From positions 1-39,405 of IMG/VR virus record IMGVR_UViG_3300048056_000050: 39,405 nt of DNA. The stretch is one strand, 5' to 3'. Of this stretch, positions 7,082 to 14,776 are shown piece after piece. Source of the DNA: a virus. Position numbers and translations under genes: made by a program. The notes under the pieces were generated by a model, which made no database searches, had not been told where the DNA came from, and saw only the letters and a program-made list of their open reading frames with translations. Position 1 is the stretch's first letter. Every line of letters begins with the position of its first letter.

Positions 7082-7915
7082 ATGTCGATCAAAGAAAAAT
7101 TGTCAAAGCTTCAAAAGTCGGTCAACGAATTGATCGACGATAACAAGGGGATGACAATCGAAGGTTTTGTTGGGTACGCGGCCGAACAAATCGCCAAGGC
7201 AAAAAGCGACAAACCCGAAGTTCGCGTTGAGCGGTTGAAGCATTTGGCCGAACAAATCGAGGTTGCCAAGGATTTTGAGGGAAGCCCGGAAACACCCGGC
7301 GGGTTGTTGGCGGTCAAGCAATACAAAGACCCCGACCAATACAAGACGACTGAAAAAGAAACTTCACCGTCGAACGCCAGCCCGACAACCGAATTTTCTT
7401 CAAACGATATCCCAAACGCTTCTTCGGGCGTCGGCACGGCAACGGCCGGTGACACGCCCCCAATCGTCGCTTCGGGTTCCGGGTTCGATTCACCGGCAAC
7501 GGCAACGTTCGCCAAGGCGATCGAAAAAATGTCCGGTGATATTTGCGAATTGGTCAAAGCTTTGAAAGAAGAAGAGCCGAAGGCCAAAAAGGAAGAAGAG
7601 TCTGAAGATTCCGAAGACGAATCCGACGATGAAGAAAAAGATGAAGATTCCGAAGACGCCGAAGAATCAGACGATGAAGAAGGCGACGACGAAGAATCCG
7701 ACGATGAAGAATCCGACGATGAAGAAGGCGACGATGAGGCCGAAGAAGTCGCAAAATCGGGCGACGTGACCAAAGGCGTGATTTGGCCGCTGAACATGAA
7801 TTCGGATTTCGGCATGGGTCGAGTCGAAAAAGATGAACCCGAATGGGGCCGCGACAACGAAAAGTCTTCAACCGTTAAGAAGACCGAAAAGCCGAAAAAA
7901 CCGGTGAGCGCGTAA
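7082..7915 (+). CDS. Acidic-repeat head-module protein, possibly assembly-related (277 aa)
   Basis: Three regions are visible. Residues 1-70 are helical (KEKLSKLQKSVNELIDDN). The middle is Ser/Thr/Pro-rich linker. About residues 160-222 are an extreme acidic tract of Glu, Asp and Ser repeats. The end (VIWPLNMNSDFG followed by WGRDNE) is a conserved-looking short motif that might dock to another head protein. It precedes the prohead protease, and acidic, disordered proteins at this place can be scaffold-like or internal head proteins. ATG 7082 is chosen over TTG 7013 because AAAGG lies upstream and the extra 23 residues are unlike a protein start. Function remains inference from position. Confidence 0.55.
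   Translation: MSIKEKLSKLQKSVNELIDDNKGMTIEGFVGYAAEQIAKAKSDKPEVRVERLKHLAEQIEVAKDFEGSPETPGGLLAVKQYKDPDQYKTTEKETSPSNASPTTEFSSNDIPNASSGVGTATAGDTPPIVASGSGFDSPATATFAKAIEKMSGDICELVKALKEEEPKAKKEEESEDSEDESDDEEKDEDSEDAEESDDEEGDDEESDDEESDDEEGDDEAEEVAKSGDVTKGVIWPLNMNSDFGMGRVEKDEPEWGRDNEKSSTVKKTEKPKKPVSA
7602..7748 (+). repeat. Degenerate tandem repeat encoding the Glu/Asp/Ser tract
   Basis: Units related to GAATCCGACGATGAA (15 bp) recur with GAAGGCGACGAC variants, giving runs such as SDDEESDDEEGDDE. Slippage can change copy number in frame, so length is expected to vary between relatives. The minus strand shows a long serine-rich open frame here that is only a shadow. Confidence 0.8.
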
Positions 7916-7973
7916 ATCAAAAACCAAAACAAAATCGGATTCCGATCATATGAGTCAAAAGGGGAAAAGCGAA

Positions 7974-9326
7974 ATGGGATCAAATTCACGGCGCGTTCCC
8001 GTTTTGAAGCGTTCAGAAATGATGGCGCAAACATATGATCGTGAATCCGAACTTGGGGAAAATCATCACTTGGGTCTACCGGGATCGCGGTATCGTCAAA
8101 ACTCGGATCTTAACTTCGATGACGGTCTTCGTTCGGCGCGTGACATTCTTTTGAAGAATGAACAAGCCGAAGAACCCGACGAAACAAAAGAAATAACGCA
8201 AAGCGTGTCAACCCGGGTTGACAGTTCTGAACCCGAAGAAGTTTCGAAAGTTGTCGCACAAGACAACCGAAACGAAACCGAAGATGAGTCAGACGGGGTT
8301 GTGGTAACCAACGAATCGGATGTTCAAACCGGCGGTGAATCATATTTCGAATTCCCGTCGGTGTTGACTTGGGAAGCGGTGAAAAAAGCCGAACTTCCCG
8401 AAAATGGTTCCGGTCTTCCAAAAAGTTTGGAATCCGATGTACCGCCACAATTCCGATTTTGGAAATGTGCGAACGTCGAAGACGCATTGGCCGTCAGGGA
8501 AGCTTTGGTTGAAAGTGGCTTGTTCAGCCCTTCAACGGTCGGAATCGTCAACGGTGAGCCACGACGGGCCGTTGTCGAGACGGTTCAGAAGCTTTTCTTG
8601 CCGCCGGATTATGACGACGCACAATCGGTTGTTGTGCCGCCAAAGCGAAGCGTGATTGAAAAAGCAAAGTCGCTTTTGGACACGGTCGAAACGGTCGCGG
8701 TCTTTCCGCATGAAATTACGAAAAGCCTTGGCGTTTCTGTCATTCTCGAAAAATTGAATGATGTGAAGACGCCTTGGATTGTGTCGGTTGAAGACACACA
8801 AGAAATTCGAAAGACGCTTGGGCGCGCGTTCAAATTGAAATCTGACGATTCGAATTTGTTCGTTTCGAACGTCGAATTGGTTTCGAACGAATTGGTCGAA
8901 TGGGTTCACGAAAGCCGATCTGAAGAATTGGTGAAATATGCTTTCACCAAAAGCCAAGGCATCCGGATTTTCAAAGCCGATAAAAATGAAGAAGAGCGGA
9001 TCACTTTCGGCGTTGTGTTGGAACCGGAAGAAATCGATGCCCAAAAGGACACGGTTTCAATCGAAGAAATCGAGCAAGCGGCCTACAGATTCATGGAAGA
9101 CTTCGGCAATCTCGGATTGCAGCATTCGGAAATTATCAATGGGCGAACGGTACTTTTGGAAAGCTACATTGCGCCGGTTGATTTCGAGGTTGGTACCGAA
9201 AAAGTTAAGGCCGGTTCTTGGTTGATGAAGCTTCGAATTGTCGACGAAGATTTGTGGGAAGAAATCAAATCGGGCGCGATTACAGGTTATTCGATTGGTG
9301 GATCTGCGATTCGTAAACCGGTCTAA
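7974..9326 (+). CDS. XkdF-like prohead serine protease (450 aa)
   Basis: The C-terminal 130 residues (from about 323) look like the XkdF-type phage serine protease: GIRIFKADKNEEERITFGVVLEP is cut here to its key parts GIRIFKA and FGVVLEP. NLGLQHSEI carries the likely catalytic His384, and ITGYSIGGSA the likely Ser440. This class cleaves scaffold and capsid precursors during head maturation. The N-terminal 320 residues are acidic and unassigned, so the protein is longer than usual. It stops 10 residues after the Ser motif; the usual C-terminal motif (ExSxVDxPAN) instead opens the next gene. ATG 7974 is chosen because AAAAGGGG lies 9 bp before it; ATG 7950 is in frame without a ribosome site. 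Confidence 0.75.
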   Translation: MGSNSRRVPVLKRSEMMAQTYDRESELGENHHLGLPGSRYRQNSDLNFDDGLRSARDILLKNEQAEEPDETKEITQSVSTRVDSSEPEEVSKVVAQDNRNETEDESDGVVVTNESDVQTGGESYFEFPSVLTWEAVKKAELPENGSGLPKSLESDVPPQFRFWKCANVEDALAVREALVESGLFSPSTVGIVNGEPRRAVVETVQKLFLPPDYDDAQSVVVPPKRSVIEKAKSLLDTVETVAVFPHEITKSLGVSVILEKLNDVKTPWIVSVEDTQEIRKTLGRAFKLKSDDSNLFVSNVELVSNELVEWVHESRSEELVKYAFTKSQGIRIFKADKNEEERITFGVVLEPEEIDAQKDTVSIEEIEQAAYRFMEDFGNLGLQHSEIINGRTVLLESYIAPVDFEVGTEKVKAGSWLMKLRIVDEDLWEEIKSGAITGYSIGGSAIRKPV

Positions 9327-9379
9327 CCTTGCGGGTCGAATATTGTTCCGTGATACATTGAGCGAAATTCTTTATTCAA

Positions 9380-10366
9380 ATGTCTACCAAGAAAAAAAGC
9401 GTCACGCGTCTTGAAGATCTTGTTGTCGAAGAAGTTTCGATCGTAGACAAGCCCGCCAATTTGCGACGATTTTTGATGCTCAAAAACGAGGATGAAGCCA
9501 GCATGAAAACCAAAGGCACCGAAATTTTCAAAGACAAAGACGGAAACTTGGTCGCGAAGAAAACTGAAACTTCAGAAGCGCCAACCGTCGAAGTTGAAAA
9601 GCCAGACGAAACATCAAACGAGATCGTCAAGAATTTTTCGAATCTTGGGGAATTGATTCAAAAGCGTTTGAGCGTCACAAGTTCAGCGCGAAAAGAAATT
9701 TATTCGACTTTGTCGGAAACCATGAGCCGGCTTTATACGGTCATGAATACGACCGACTACGCGCAAACCGACATGGGCGAAGGTGATTCGAAGTTGGTTC
9801 CGGTGTTGGCCGCTGAACTTGCTGAAATTGCAAAAGACATCGGCGCGTTGGCGAAAAGCCTTGGTTCGGTTGTCAAAAAGTCGGATGAAAATTCGGATTC
9901 GGTCGAATCCAAATTGGAATCTTTGATCGACGCGGTTCAAAGCGAGATCGTCGAAAAAGCCGGTATGTCAAAGGGTTCGGCCGGCAAGTTGAAGAATGTG
10001 ATCGCCACGCTTAGCGGGATGGTCAAAGAGTTCGAAGGCGGCAAAGTTGCCCCCACTTCGACCGACACCGACAAGAGCAAAGGCAAGGTTACCAAATCGG
10101 AAGATGAGGAAAAACCGGCCGAAGTTGTTGCACTTGAAAAAAGCGTTGTCGATTTGTCGGGCCAGGTTTCGCAATTGTTGGCAATTGTGAAGACCCAAAA
10201 CAAGACCTTGGTAAAAATCAAAAAGTCGCGCGGCGGTTCGAATGCCATCGCGGTTGATTCATCCGAGAAAGAAGATCAGACCGCATTTGACGACAAATGG
10301 GGTCTTGATTTGAACGAAGACAAGTCCCGCGAGAACATCGACAAGGCAATTGATTTCAACGATTAA
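9380..10366 (+). CDS. Scaffold candidate carrying the detached XkdF C-terminal motif (328 aa)
   Basis: Residues 11-31 (LEDLVVEEVSIVDKPANLRR) match the segment that normally ends or follows the XkdF/HK97-type protease domain. The rest is charged, low in aromatics and mostly helical (residues 75-200, and a VVDLSGQVSQLLAIVK coil near 255), as scaffolding proteins are. Position between protease and capsid gene supports scaffold. ATG 9380 has no clear ribosome site. An internal ATG 9503 has GAGGA 10 bp upstream, so a shorter scaffold lacking the protease motif could also be made, as in nested phage scaffolds. Assignment is inference from motif, composition and place. Confidence 0.6.
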   Translation: MSTKKKSVTRLEDLVVEEVSIVDKPANLRRFLMLKNEDEASMKTKGTEIFKDKDGNLVAKKTETSEAPTVEVEKPDETSNEIVKNFSNLGELIQKRLSVTSSARKEIYSTLSETMSRLYTVMNTTDYAQTDMGEGDSKLVPVLAAELAEIAKDIGALAKSLGSVVKKSDENSDSVESKLESLIDAVQSEIVEKAGMSKGSAGKLKNVIATLSGMVKEFEGGKVAPTSTDTDKSKGKVTKSEDEEKPAEVVALEKSVVDLSGQVSQLLAIVKTQNKTLVKIKKSRGGSNAIAVDSSEKEDQTAFDDKWGLDLNEDKSRENIDKAIDFND

Positions 10367-10448
10367 AAACATCTTCTAGGCTTTTGGGGACCAAGCCCGG
10401 GAACAGAAGACAACGGCAAAAAAGAAAGAAAGAAAGAGGAATTATAAA

Positions 10449-11390
10449 ATGAGTGCGATCATGAAAAACAGGACGATCCTTCAAAAAGCGGATCTCGCTC
10501 TGTCCGATCTTCTGAGCGGCGGCGAGTTGGTCCCGGCACAAGCCAAAAAGTTTGTTCGGCTTTTGATCAAAGAGTCGGCGATCCTTTCAATGGCGACCGT
10601 TCGCCCGATGGGTTCGAAGAAACAATTCGTCGAAAAGATTCGTTTCGGTTCGCGCATTTTGCGAGCCGGCCAATCGGCGGTTGCATTGTCTGAACCCGAT
10701 CGTTCAAAGCCCGACCTTTCCAAAGTCGAGTTGGACGCGAAGCTTTTCAAAGCCGAAGTTCATTTGGACAATGAGGTTCTTGAAGACAACATTGAACAGG
10801 GTTCTTTGCGTCAAACCGTTATGGAATTGATGGGCGAAGCCATTTCCCGCGACATGGACGAAGTGATCGTGAATGGCGACACGGCAAGCGCCGATTCGTT
10901 CTTGGCCCAATTCGACGGTATGTTGGCCCAAGCCACTTCCAACAGCGTTGGCGGCGGCGGCAACCCGTTGGATTCGGACGACTTGAAAGCGGCCATCAAG
11001 GCCATGCCAACCGAGTTCATCCGCAACAAGCGCCGGTTGCGTTTCTTGACTTCGATCGATGCCGAAACCGATTACCGCGACACATTGGCGGGCCGCGACA
11101 CGGTGGCCGGCGATCGTTTTCTTCAGGAAGACGCACCGATCATGTATTCGGGAATTCCATTGATGGATGTTCCTTTGTTCCCTGAAGATTTGGGCGGCGG
11201 CAACAACGAAACCAACGTGATTTTGTCGGATCCGAAAAACTTCATGGTTGGCATTTGGCGGAAGATCTTGATGGAAACCGACAAGGACGTTTCGGCCGGT
11301 GTCTTGAAGATCGTTTCGTCTTTGCGTTTTGACTTCAAATATGTTGAAGAAAGCGCCGTTGTTAAGGTGACTGCCGTTACCGTTTCGTAA
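10449..11390 (+). CDS. Major capsid protein (313 aa)
   Basis: The sequence shows a phage capsid layout: helical N-terminus, then a strand-rich region (AKLFKAEVHLDNEVLEDNI, about residues 97-115) leading into the long helix LMGEAISRDMDEVIVNGD. Near the end are the P-loop-type segment GIPLMDVPLFPEDL and the YEE-like close (VEESAVVKVTAVTV). This is what HK97-fold capsid proteins of the P2/PBSX kind look like. Adenine-rich leader with AAAGAGGAAT before ATG 10449 is a good ribosome site. It follows protease and scaffold in the normal order. Hairpins right after the stop (11378-11457) may tune expression against downstream genes. Confidence 0.8.
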   Translation: MSAIMKNRTILQKADLALSDLLSGGELVPAQAKKFVRLLIKESAILSMATVRPMGSKKQFVEKIRFGSRILRAGQSAVALSEPDRSKPDLSKVELDAKLFKAEVHLDNEVLEDNIEQGSLRQTVMELMGEAISRDMDEVIVNGDTASADSFLAQFDGMLAQATSNSVGGGGNPLDSDDLKAAIKAMPTEFIRNKRRLRFLTSIDAETDYRDTLAGRDTVAGDRFLQEDAPIMYSGIPLMDVPLFPEDLGGGNNETNVILSDPKNFMVGIWRKILMETDKDVSAGVLKIVSSLRFDFKYVEESAVVKVTAVTVS

Positions 11391-11457
11391 GAAACGACGG
11401 TTTACCCAAACACTTGATTTGGTTCCCCTGTAAAAAGGGGAACACTTTCAAACCAAA
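11378..11457 (+). other. Two hairpins between capsid and decoration gene
   Basis: CGTTTC-GTAA-GAAACG (11381-11396) spans the capsid stop codon. GTTCCCC (11422-11428) pairs with GGGGAAC (11437-11443). TTTGGTT (11418-11424) could alternatively pair with AACCAAA (11451-11457), which overlaps and excludes part of the second stem. No U-run follows, so mRNA processing or stability is likelier than termination. Confidence 0.45.
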
Positions 11458-11468
11458 GGATTTCGAAA

Positions 11469-11795
11469 ATGGCACTTGGAACAATTACGAAGAACGCGGC
11501 CGAATCCGGCAACGTGTCGAAGGCTTTGAACTTCGACACGATTTCATTCTTGGGCGACGGCGCCTATACGACCGGTGGGACCGTTGCATTTGATGCAGCG
11601 ATCAAAACCTTGACCAAGGACGGGCGTAACGTCATCGGGGTTATTCCCGGCGATTGTGGCGGTTTCATTCCGGTCTATTCGGCCGGGAAGCTGAAAGTTT
11701 TCCGCGCCGGTGCAACCAATGCGGCGTTGGAAGAAGTACCAAACGCGGCGGATCTTTCCGGAACAACTTTCAATCTTTTGGTCGTTTCCCGATAA
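11469..11795 (+). CDS. Small capsid decoration protein candidate (108 aa)
   Basis: A glycine/alanine/threonine-rich, beta-looking 108-residue protein with few charges, directly after the capsid gene. That position and size are typical of head decoration or cement proteins, but I recognise no specific family motif. It contains VIGVIPGDCGGFIPVYSAG near the middle and one cysteine. CAAAGGA at 11455-11461 supports ATG 11469. Alternatives are a minor head protein of unknown use. Confidence 0.5.
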   Translation: MALGTITKNAAESGNVSKALNFDTISFLGDGAYTTGGTVAFDAAIKTLTKDGRNVIGVIPGDCGGFIPVYSAGKLKVFRAGATNAALEEVPNAADLSGTTFNLLVVSR

Positions 11796-11828
11796 CGGGG
11801 TTCGACGGTTAGGACAAGGGGCAAAAGA

Positions 11829-12215
11829 ATGAAACTTGTTAAGCTTTATCCGTACAACAAACAATTCGGTTGGGTTCTTCGGTCTTACACTTTGACGAAT
11901 GGGAAAAACCCAATTCGTTTTCGGGGAACGACCGGCTCGATCAAATCGGGTTGGTATGAAGTGGAAGATGATTTTGCCGAAGAACTTTCGAAAGTTCTTC
12001 AACAGGATCGTTATCCCGAAGGTCCAAAGGCTTTTATGGTCGCGAACGATCGCGAACATTCGGCCGACTTGGATCGAAAGATTGCTGAACGGTTGGCAGG
12101 AAAGAACGAAAAAGAAGGCAACGCAGAAGCGCCGATTCGGATTCATCGTCCCGGTTTGAAGACCGAAGCGAAGAACCCGACGAAACCAAAGACGCGCAAA
12201 CGCCAAGCCGAATAG
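11829..12215 (+). CDS. Hypothetical protein with basic C-terminus (128 aa)
   Basis: The first 75 residues look like a compact beta domain (KLVKLYPYNKQFGWVLRSY; FRGTTGSIKSGWYEVEDDFA). The last 35 are charged and basic with repeated Lys/Pro (NPTKPKTRKRQ). I know no family by motif. AAGGGG at 11816-11821 is the ribosome site. It is the last gene before the double terminator, so it closes the capsid transcription unit. A similar short beta domain with basic tail occurs in the gene at 21147, but I see no clear sequence identity. Confidence 0.5.
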   Translation: MKLVKLYPYNKQFGWVLRSYTLTNGKNPIRFRGTTGSIKSGWYEVEDDFAEELSKVLQQDRYPEGPKAFMVANDREHSADLDRKIAERLAGKNEKEGNAEAPIRIHRPGLKTEAKNPTKPKTRKRQAE

Positions 12216-12240
12216 ACCAAACGTTTTTTGTTTTGGTTTG

Positions 12241-12280
12241 AAAAAAGGGCATTCCCGAAAGGGTTTGCCCTTTTTCTTTT
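12241..12280 (+). terminator. Intrinsic terminator closing the capsid unit
   Basis: AAAAAAGGGCA (12241-12251) pairs with TGCCCTTTTT (12266-12275), with an inner CCC-GAAA-GGG stem (12254-12263) and a following U-rich run. The A-tract upstream makes it potentially active in both directions. The 175-bp gap 12216-12390 holds only this and the next terminator. Confidence 0.85.
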
Positions 12281-12322
12281 GGTGCGTTCGTTCCCAAGAA
12301 AAAGGGGGCTTTGATACAATTG

Positions 12323-12362
12323 GAAAAGGCCAAGGTGTTAGGGGAACCGGATGGCCTTTTTC
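12323..12362 (+). terminator. Second tandem terminator-like hairpin
   Basis: GAAAAGGCCA (12323-12332) pairs with TGGCCTTTTTC (12352-12362) around a 19-nt loop, ending in a U-run, 28 bp before the next start. Between the two terminators TACAAT (12315-12320) resembles a -10 box but has no good -35 box. Confidence 0.65.
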
Positions 12363-12390
12363 AAATCAAAACTTCAAGAGGTAAACACCG

Positions 12391-13932
12391 ATGTCAAGAT
12401 TCACTTCCCTACGCCAAGACGCCATTTTTTCTTCGGATGTTTTCGACGATACGATCGCGGCTGGCGCCACACTTGAAACGGCTTCGGTAACAGGCGAAGA
12501 CGATTTGAACGGTCTTCGTTCACAGGTAAAGCGAATCACGGGTGAAAGCGATTGGTTTTCGGCACTTTCAGGGCGCGACGTTGCAACGCTTTCGACTTCT
12601 CAAGTTGCGATCGAAGATCGGATCTTCGTTTGTGACGCCACGGTGTTGACTGACATCACGGTGCCAGCGGCACAAAATCACGTCATTCTTGACGTTTCAA
12701 GTTCCGAAGCCCCGACACAAGTTGCGGCCGTTGCGGCAACAACAGAGGGCGCGATTGTTGCCCAATCGGCTTTGAACGGTGCGGGTTTCGACGTTCCCGA
12801 ATTGATCGTTGTTGCCGGTCCAAATGCTTTGTCACCTTTGAACTTGTTGATTGTCCGCAATGCCGGGGACAAGCAAATTCCCCAATCATCGGGCCGTGAC
12901 ATCTTCGGCTTGCTTCAATATGAAAGCACGGGGGCCGACGGCGCGGCGTTCAACGACATTTCGGCCGGTGCGCGTGTCAAGATTTCTTTCGTTCGGTACA
13001 ACGCAGGTGGAACGGCTTTGGAAGCTGTCCCGTCGGGCGACATCGCAACGTTGGATATCGAATACAATTACAACTTCAACCGGCAATATAAAAACTTGGA
13101 TCGAAATTGCTTCATTTCGACCCGGGGATTTGTGGATCAGTCGGCGAGTGTTGATGTTACGTTGGACAACGCGATCGACAACCAATCGGGTGTTGTGACC
13201 CAAGCGCAGAACATCGACGTTCAGATCGCAGCGGGCCAGCGTTGGCGCTACCAAGACGCGACCAACGCTTTGTTGTTCGAGGTTTTCGAAGGTTCGGGCG
13301 GTGGAACTTCGGCCGTCAATCTTGGCGCCGGTGTTGACGAATTTGACGTTGACGCCATCGACGTGGATTTTGCCCAAGGCATCAAGGTTGGCACTTCCAA
13401 GACACGGCCGATCGAAATTGGTGACACCGATGGCGTCATTGAGACGACGGCCGGCGATCTCGGTTTGACCGCGTTCGCCGAAATGGTTTTTGTTGACGGG
13501 AACAAATCGGGTTCAACGTTTGCCGGGGCCTTTAAGCTTTCGGAAACGTCAACCGAATGGTCGGATTTCGAAACCGAGTTTGGCGAAGTTTCGATTTTGA
13601 ACGCATTGATTCAAGCGAATCAGTCGGTCGCTCCGGTAACAAAAACTTCGGTTGTTGTGACTGCCGATATTTCGGCCGATGTTGACGCCGGCGGTGTTGC
13701 CGGTGGTGCAAATCTTTCGGCTCAAATTCACGATCTTTCAGGTGGAAATTTCGTGAGCGATCACGACGTTTATGTGAACGGTCAAATTTTGACAGGCGGG
13801 GCGAATGCGGCCGCGAACTTTGATTATTATCCGGGAACAAGTTTGGCGAACGGTCAAATCAAATTCGAATTTTCGCTTCGAGGAACGCCGGCAAACAAGC
13901 GTGATAAAATCATGGTAATTTCGCGAGCGTAA
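12391..13932 (+). CDS. Large beta-rich putative virion protein (513 aa)
   Basis: The protein is Ala/Asp/Val/Thr-rich, low in lysine and cysteine, with alternating strand-like patterns throughout and no membrane segment. That is typical of phage surface or fibre proteins. The middle (VDVTLDNAIDNQSGVVTQA; QRWRYQDATNALLFEVFEG) suggests repeated beta-sandwich domains. I recognise no family. It opens a new unit after two terminators and has AAGAGG 12 bp before ATG 12391. A head fibre, decoration or tail-side virion protein is likely by composition and place; mass spectrometry of virions would decide. Confidence 0.55.
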   Translation: MSRFTSLRQDAIFSSDVFDDTIAAGATLETASVTGEDDLNGLRSQVKRITGESDWFSALSGRDVATLSTSQVAIEDRIFVCDATVLTDITVPAAQNHVILDVSSSEAPTQVAAVAATTEGAIVAQSALNGAGFDVPELIVVAGPNALSPLNLLIVRNAGDKQIPQSSGRDIFGLLQYESTGADGAAFNDISAGARVKISFVRYNAGGTALEAVPSGDIATLDIEYNYNFNRQYKNLDRNCFISTRGFVDQSASVDVTLDNAIDNQSGVVTQAQNIDVQIAAGQRWRYQDATNALLFEVFEGSGGGTSAVNLGAGVDEFDVDAIDVDFAQGIKVGTSKTRPIEIGDTDGVIETTAGDLGLTAFAEMVFVDGNKSGSTFAGAFKLSETSTEWSDFETEFGEVSILNALIQANQSVAPVTKTSVVVTADISADVDAGGVAGGANLSAQIHDLSGGNFVSDHDVYVNGQILTGGANAAANFDYYPGTSLANGQIKFEFSLRGTPANKRDKIMVISRA

Positions 13933-13951
13933 AACCCGATGTTCGGGTTTT
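13931..13951 (+). terminator. Hairpin with U-run at the stop codon of the 513-aa gene
   Basis: AAAACCCGA (13931-13939) pairs perfectly with TCGGGTTTT (13943-13951) around a 3-nt loop. The stem starts inside the TAA stop codon. The short U-run makes it a partial terminator or 3'-end stabiliser. Confidence 0.6.
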
Positions 13952-13985
13952 GAAGTGACAAAACAACAAGGGGACACGTCACAAG

Positions 13986-14567
13986 ATGAGCCTAGAAAAA
14001 TCGGAAATTTTACACGCTGCTTTTGACAGCCATGCTGTAGAACTTGAAAAACTTCGTTTGGTTGCTGAACAACGAATTCAGCAAGCAAGCGGGGCTTCAA
14101 GTGCTTTGAAAAAAGCGGCCAAGCATATACATGGGTTGATTCCTCTCATTAAAAAAGGGATCGATGACGGTGAAATTGTACCGAGTTCGGAACCGGTCGA
14201 ATTTTTGAAAGTCCTTGTTACATGGGTTTCGAGGGCCGGGAATACTTGTGTTGCGATGTCCGAGATGGCCGACAGCGAAGGCAACCGGGCGGAAGGCGAA
14301 ATAAGGGGTTATGATTTGTCGATCGGTATCGCCAAAAGCCGAGCGACAGAAGCCGCAACGCGGGCCGCTGAGAAGGCCGAAGTTCTTTCGGAAGGTGTCG
14401 GTGAGGGTATCGGGCAAAAAGACGACAGGAACGTGATTCCATTGCGCCCAACGGGGACAAGACCGGCCCGATCGGATGCCGATCTTCGTAAGTCCGAAGA
14501 GACGAAAAAGCCGATTCAAAAAAGACGCAAAAAGACAAAAGTGGAAAAGTCGACCGACGAAAAATAA
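13986..14567 (+). CDS. Hypothetical helical protein with basic tail (193 aa)
   Basis: Mostly helical, with predicted coils at about residues 1-60 (EKSEILHAAFDSHAVELEKL; SSALKKAAKHIHGLI) and 105-145 (SRATEAATRAAEKAEVLSE). The last 40 residues are basic and lysine-rich (PIQKRRKKTKVEK). I do not recognise a family. AAGGGGACA at 13968-13976 is the ribosome site, though 12 bp from ATG 13986. It differs from its beta-rich neighbours and may be an assembly factor rather than a surface protein, but that is a guess. Confidence 0.5.
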   Translation: MSLEKSEILHAAFDSHAVELEKLRLVAEQRIQQASGASSALKKAAKHIHGLIPLIKKGIDDGEIVPSSEPVEFLKVLVTWVSRAGNTCVAMSEMADSEGNRAEGEIRGYDLSIGIAKSRATEAATRAAEKAEVLSEGVGEGIGQKDDRNVIPLRPTGTRPARSDADLRKSEETKKPIQKRRKKTKVEKSTDEK

Positions 14568-14586
14568 AGTTGGGGGGGTTCAAACG

Positions 14587-14769
14587 TTGGTAAAATATAC
14601 GCCAGATCGTTCTTATGGTTTTCGTGATGAAGATGGTTTTGGACTGTCACAAGAAATCAGCGAAGCTTTCGAACCTTTGCCGGGTTCAACTATGATTGCC
14701 GACGATCCCGAATTGACTTTGGAAGGTTCAATTGAACTTTCAACGACTTCGAATCTTTTGATTCTGTGA
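14587..14769 (+). CDS. Small hypothetical protein, TTG start (60 aa)
   Basis: This 60-residue frame begins at TTG 14587, 7 bp after a run of seven G (14573-14579), and ends 7 bp before the next ATG. It is acidic (FRDEDGFGLSQEISEAFEPL; TMIADDPELTLEGSIEL). A longer in-frame start at 14476 would overlap the previous gene by 92 bp and begin with unlike, basic sequence, so I reject it. The motif ADDPELTLEGSIELS hints at a structural spacer like those in other phage tail-fibre clusters. No family recognised. Confidence 0.5.
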   Translation: MVKYTPDRSYGFRDEDGFGLSQEISEAFEPLPGSTMIADDPELTLEGSIELSTTSNLLIL

Positions 14770-14776
14770 AACAAAA

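Noticed and set aside
7111-8034. 307-aa serine-rich open frame on the minus strand
   Set aside because: It is the mirror of the Glu/Asp repeat tract (GAA/GAC read as TTC/TCG) and spans the boundary of two well-supported + genes; no ribosome site.
9321-9380. T4 gene 60-type ribosomal bypass joining the protease and the next frame
   Set aside because: The take-off codon before the stop is GTC; the open part of the landing frame (9362-9379) contains no GTC, so matched landing is absent.
14476-14769. 97-aa version of the small gene at 14587
   Set aside because: Its first 37 residues lie in the end of the previous gene in another frame and have no ribosome site; TTG 14587 follows a run of seven G.
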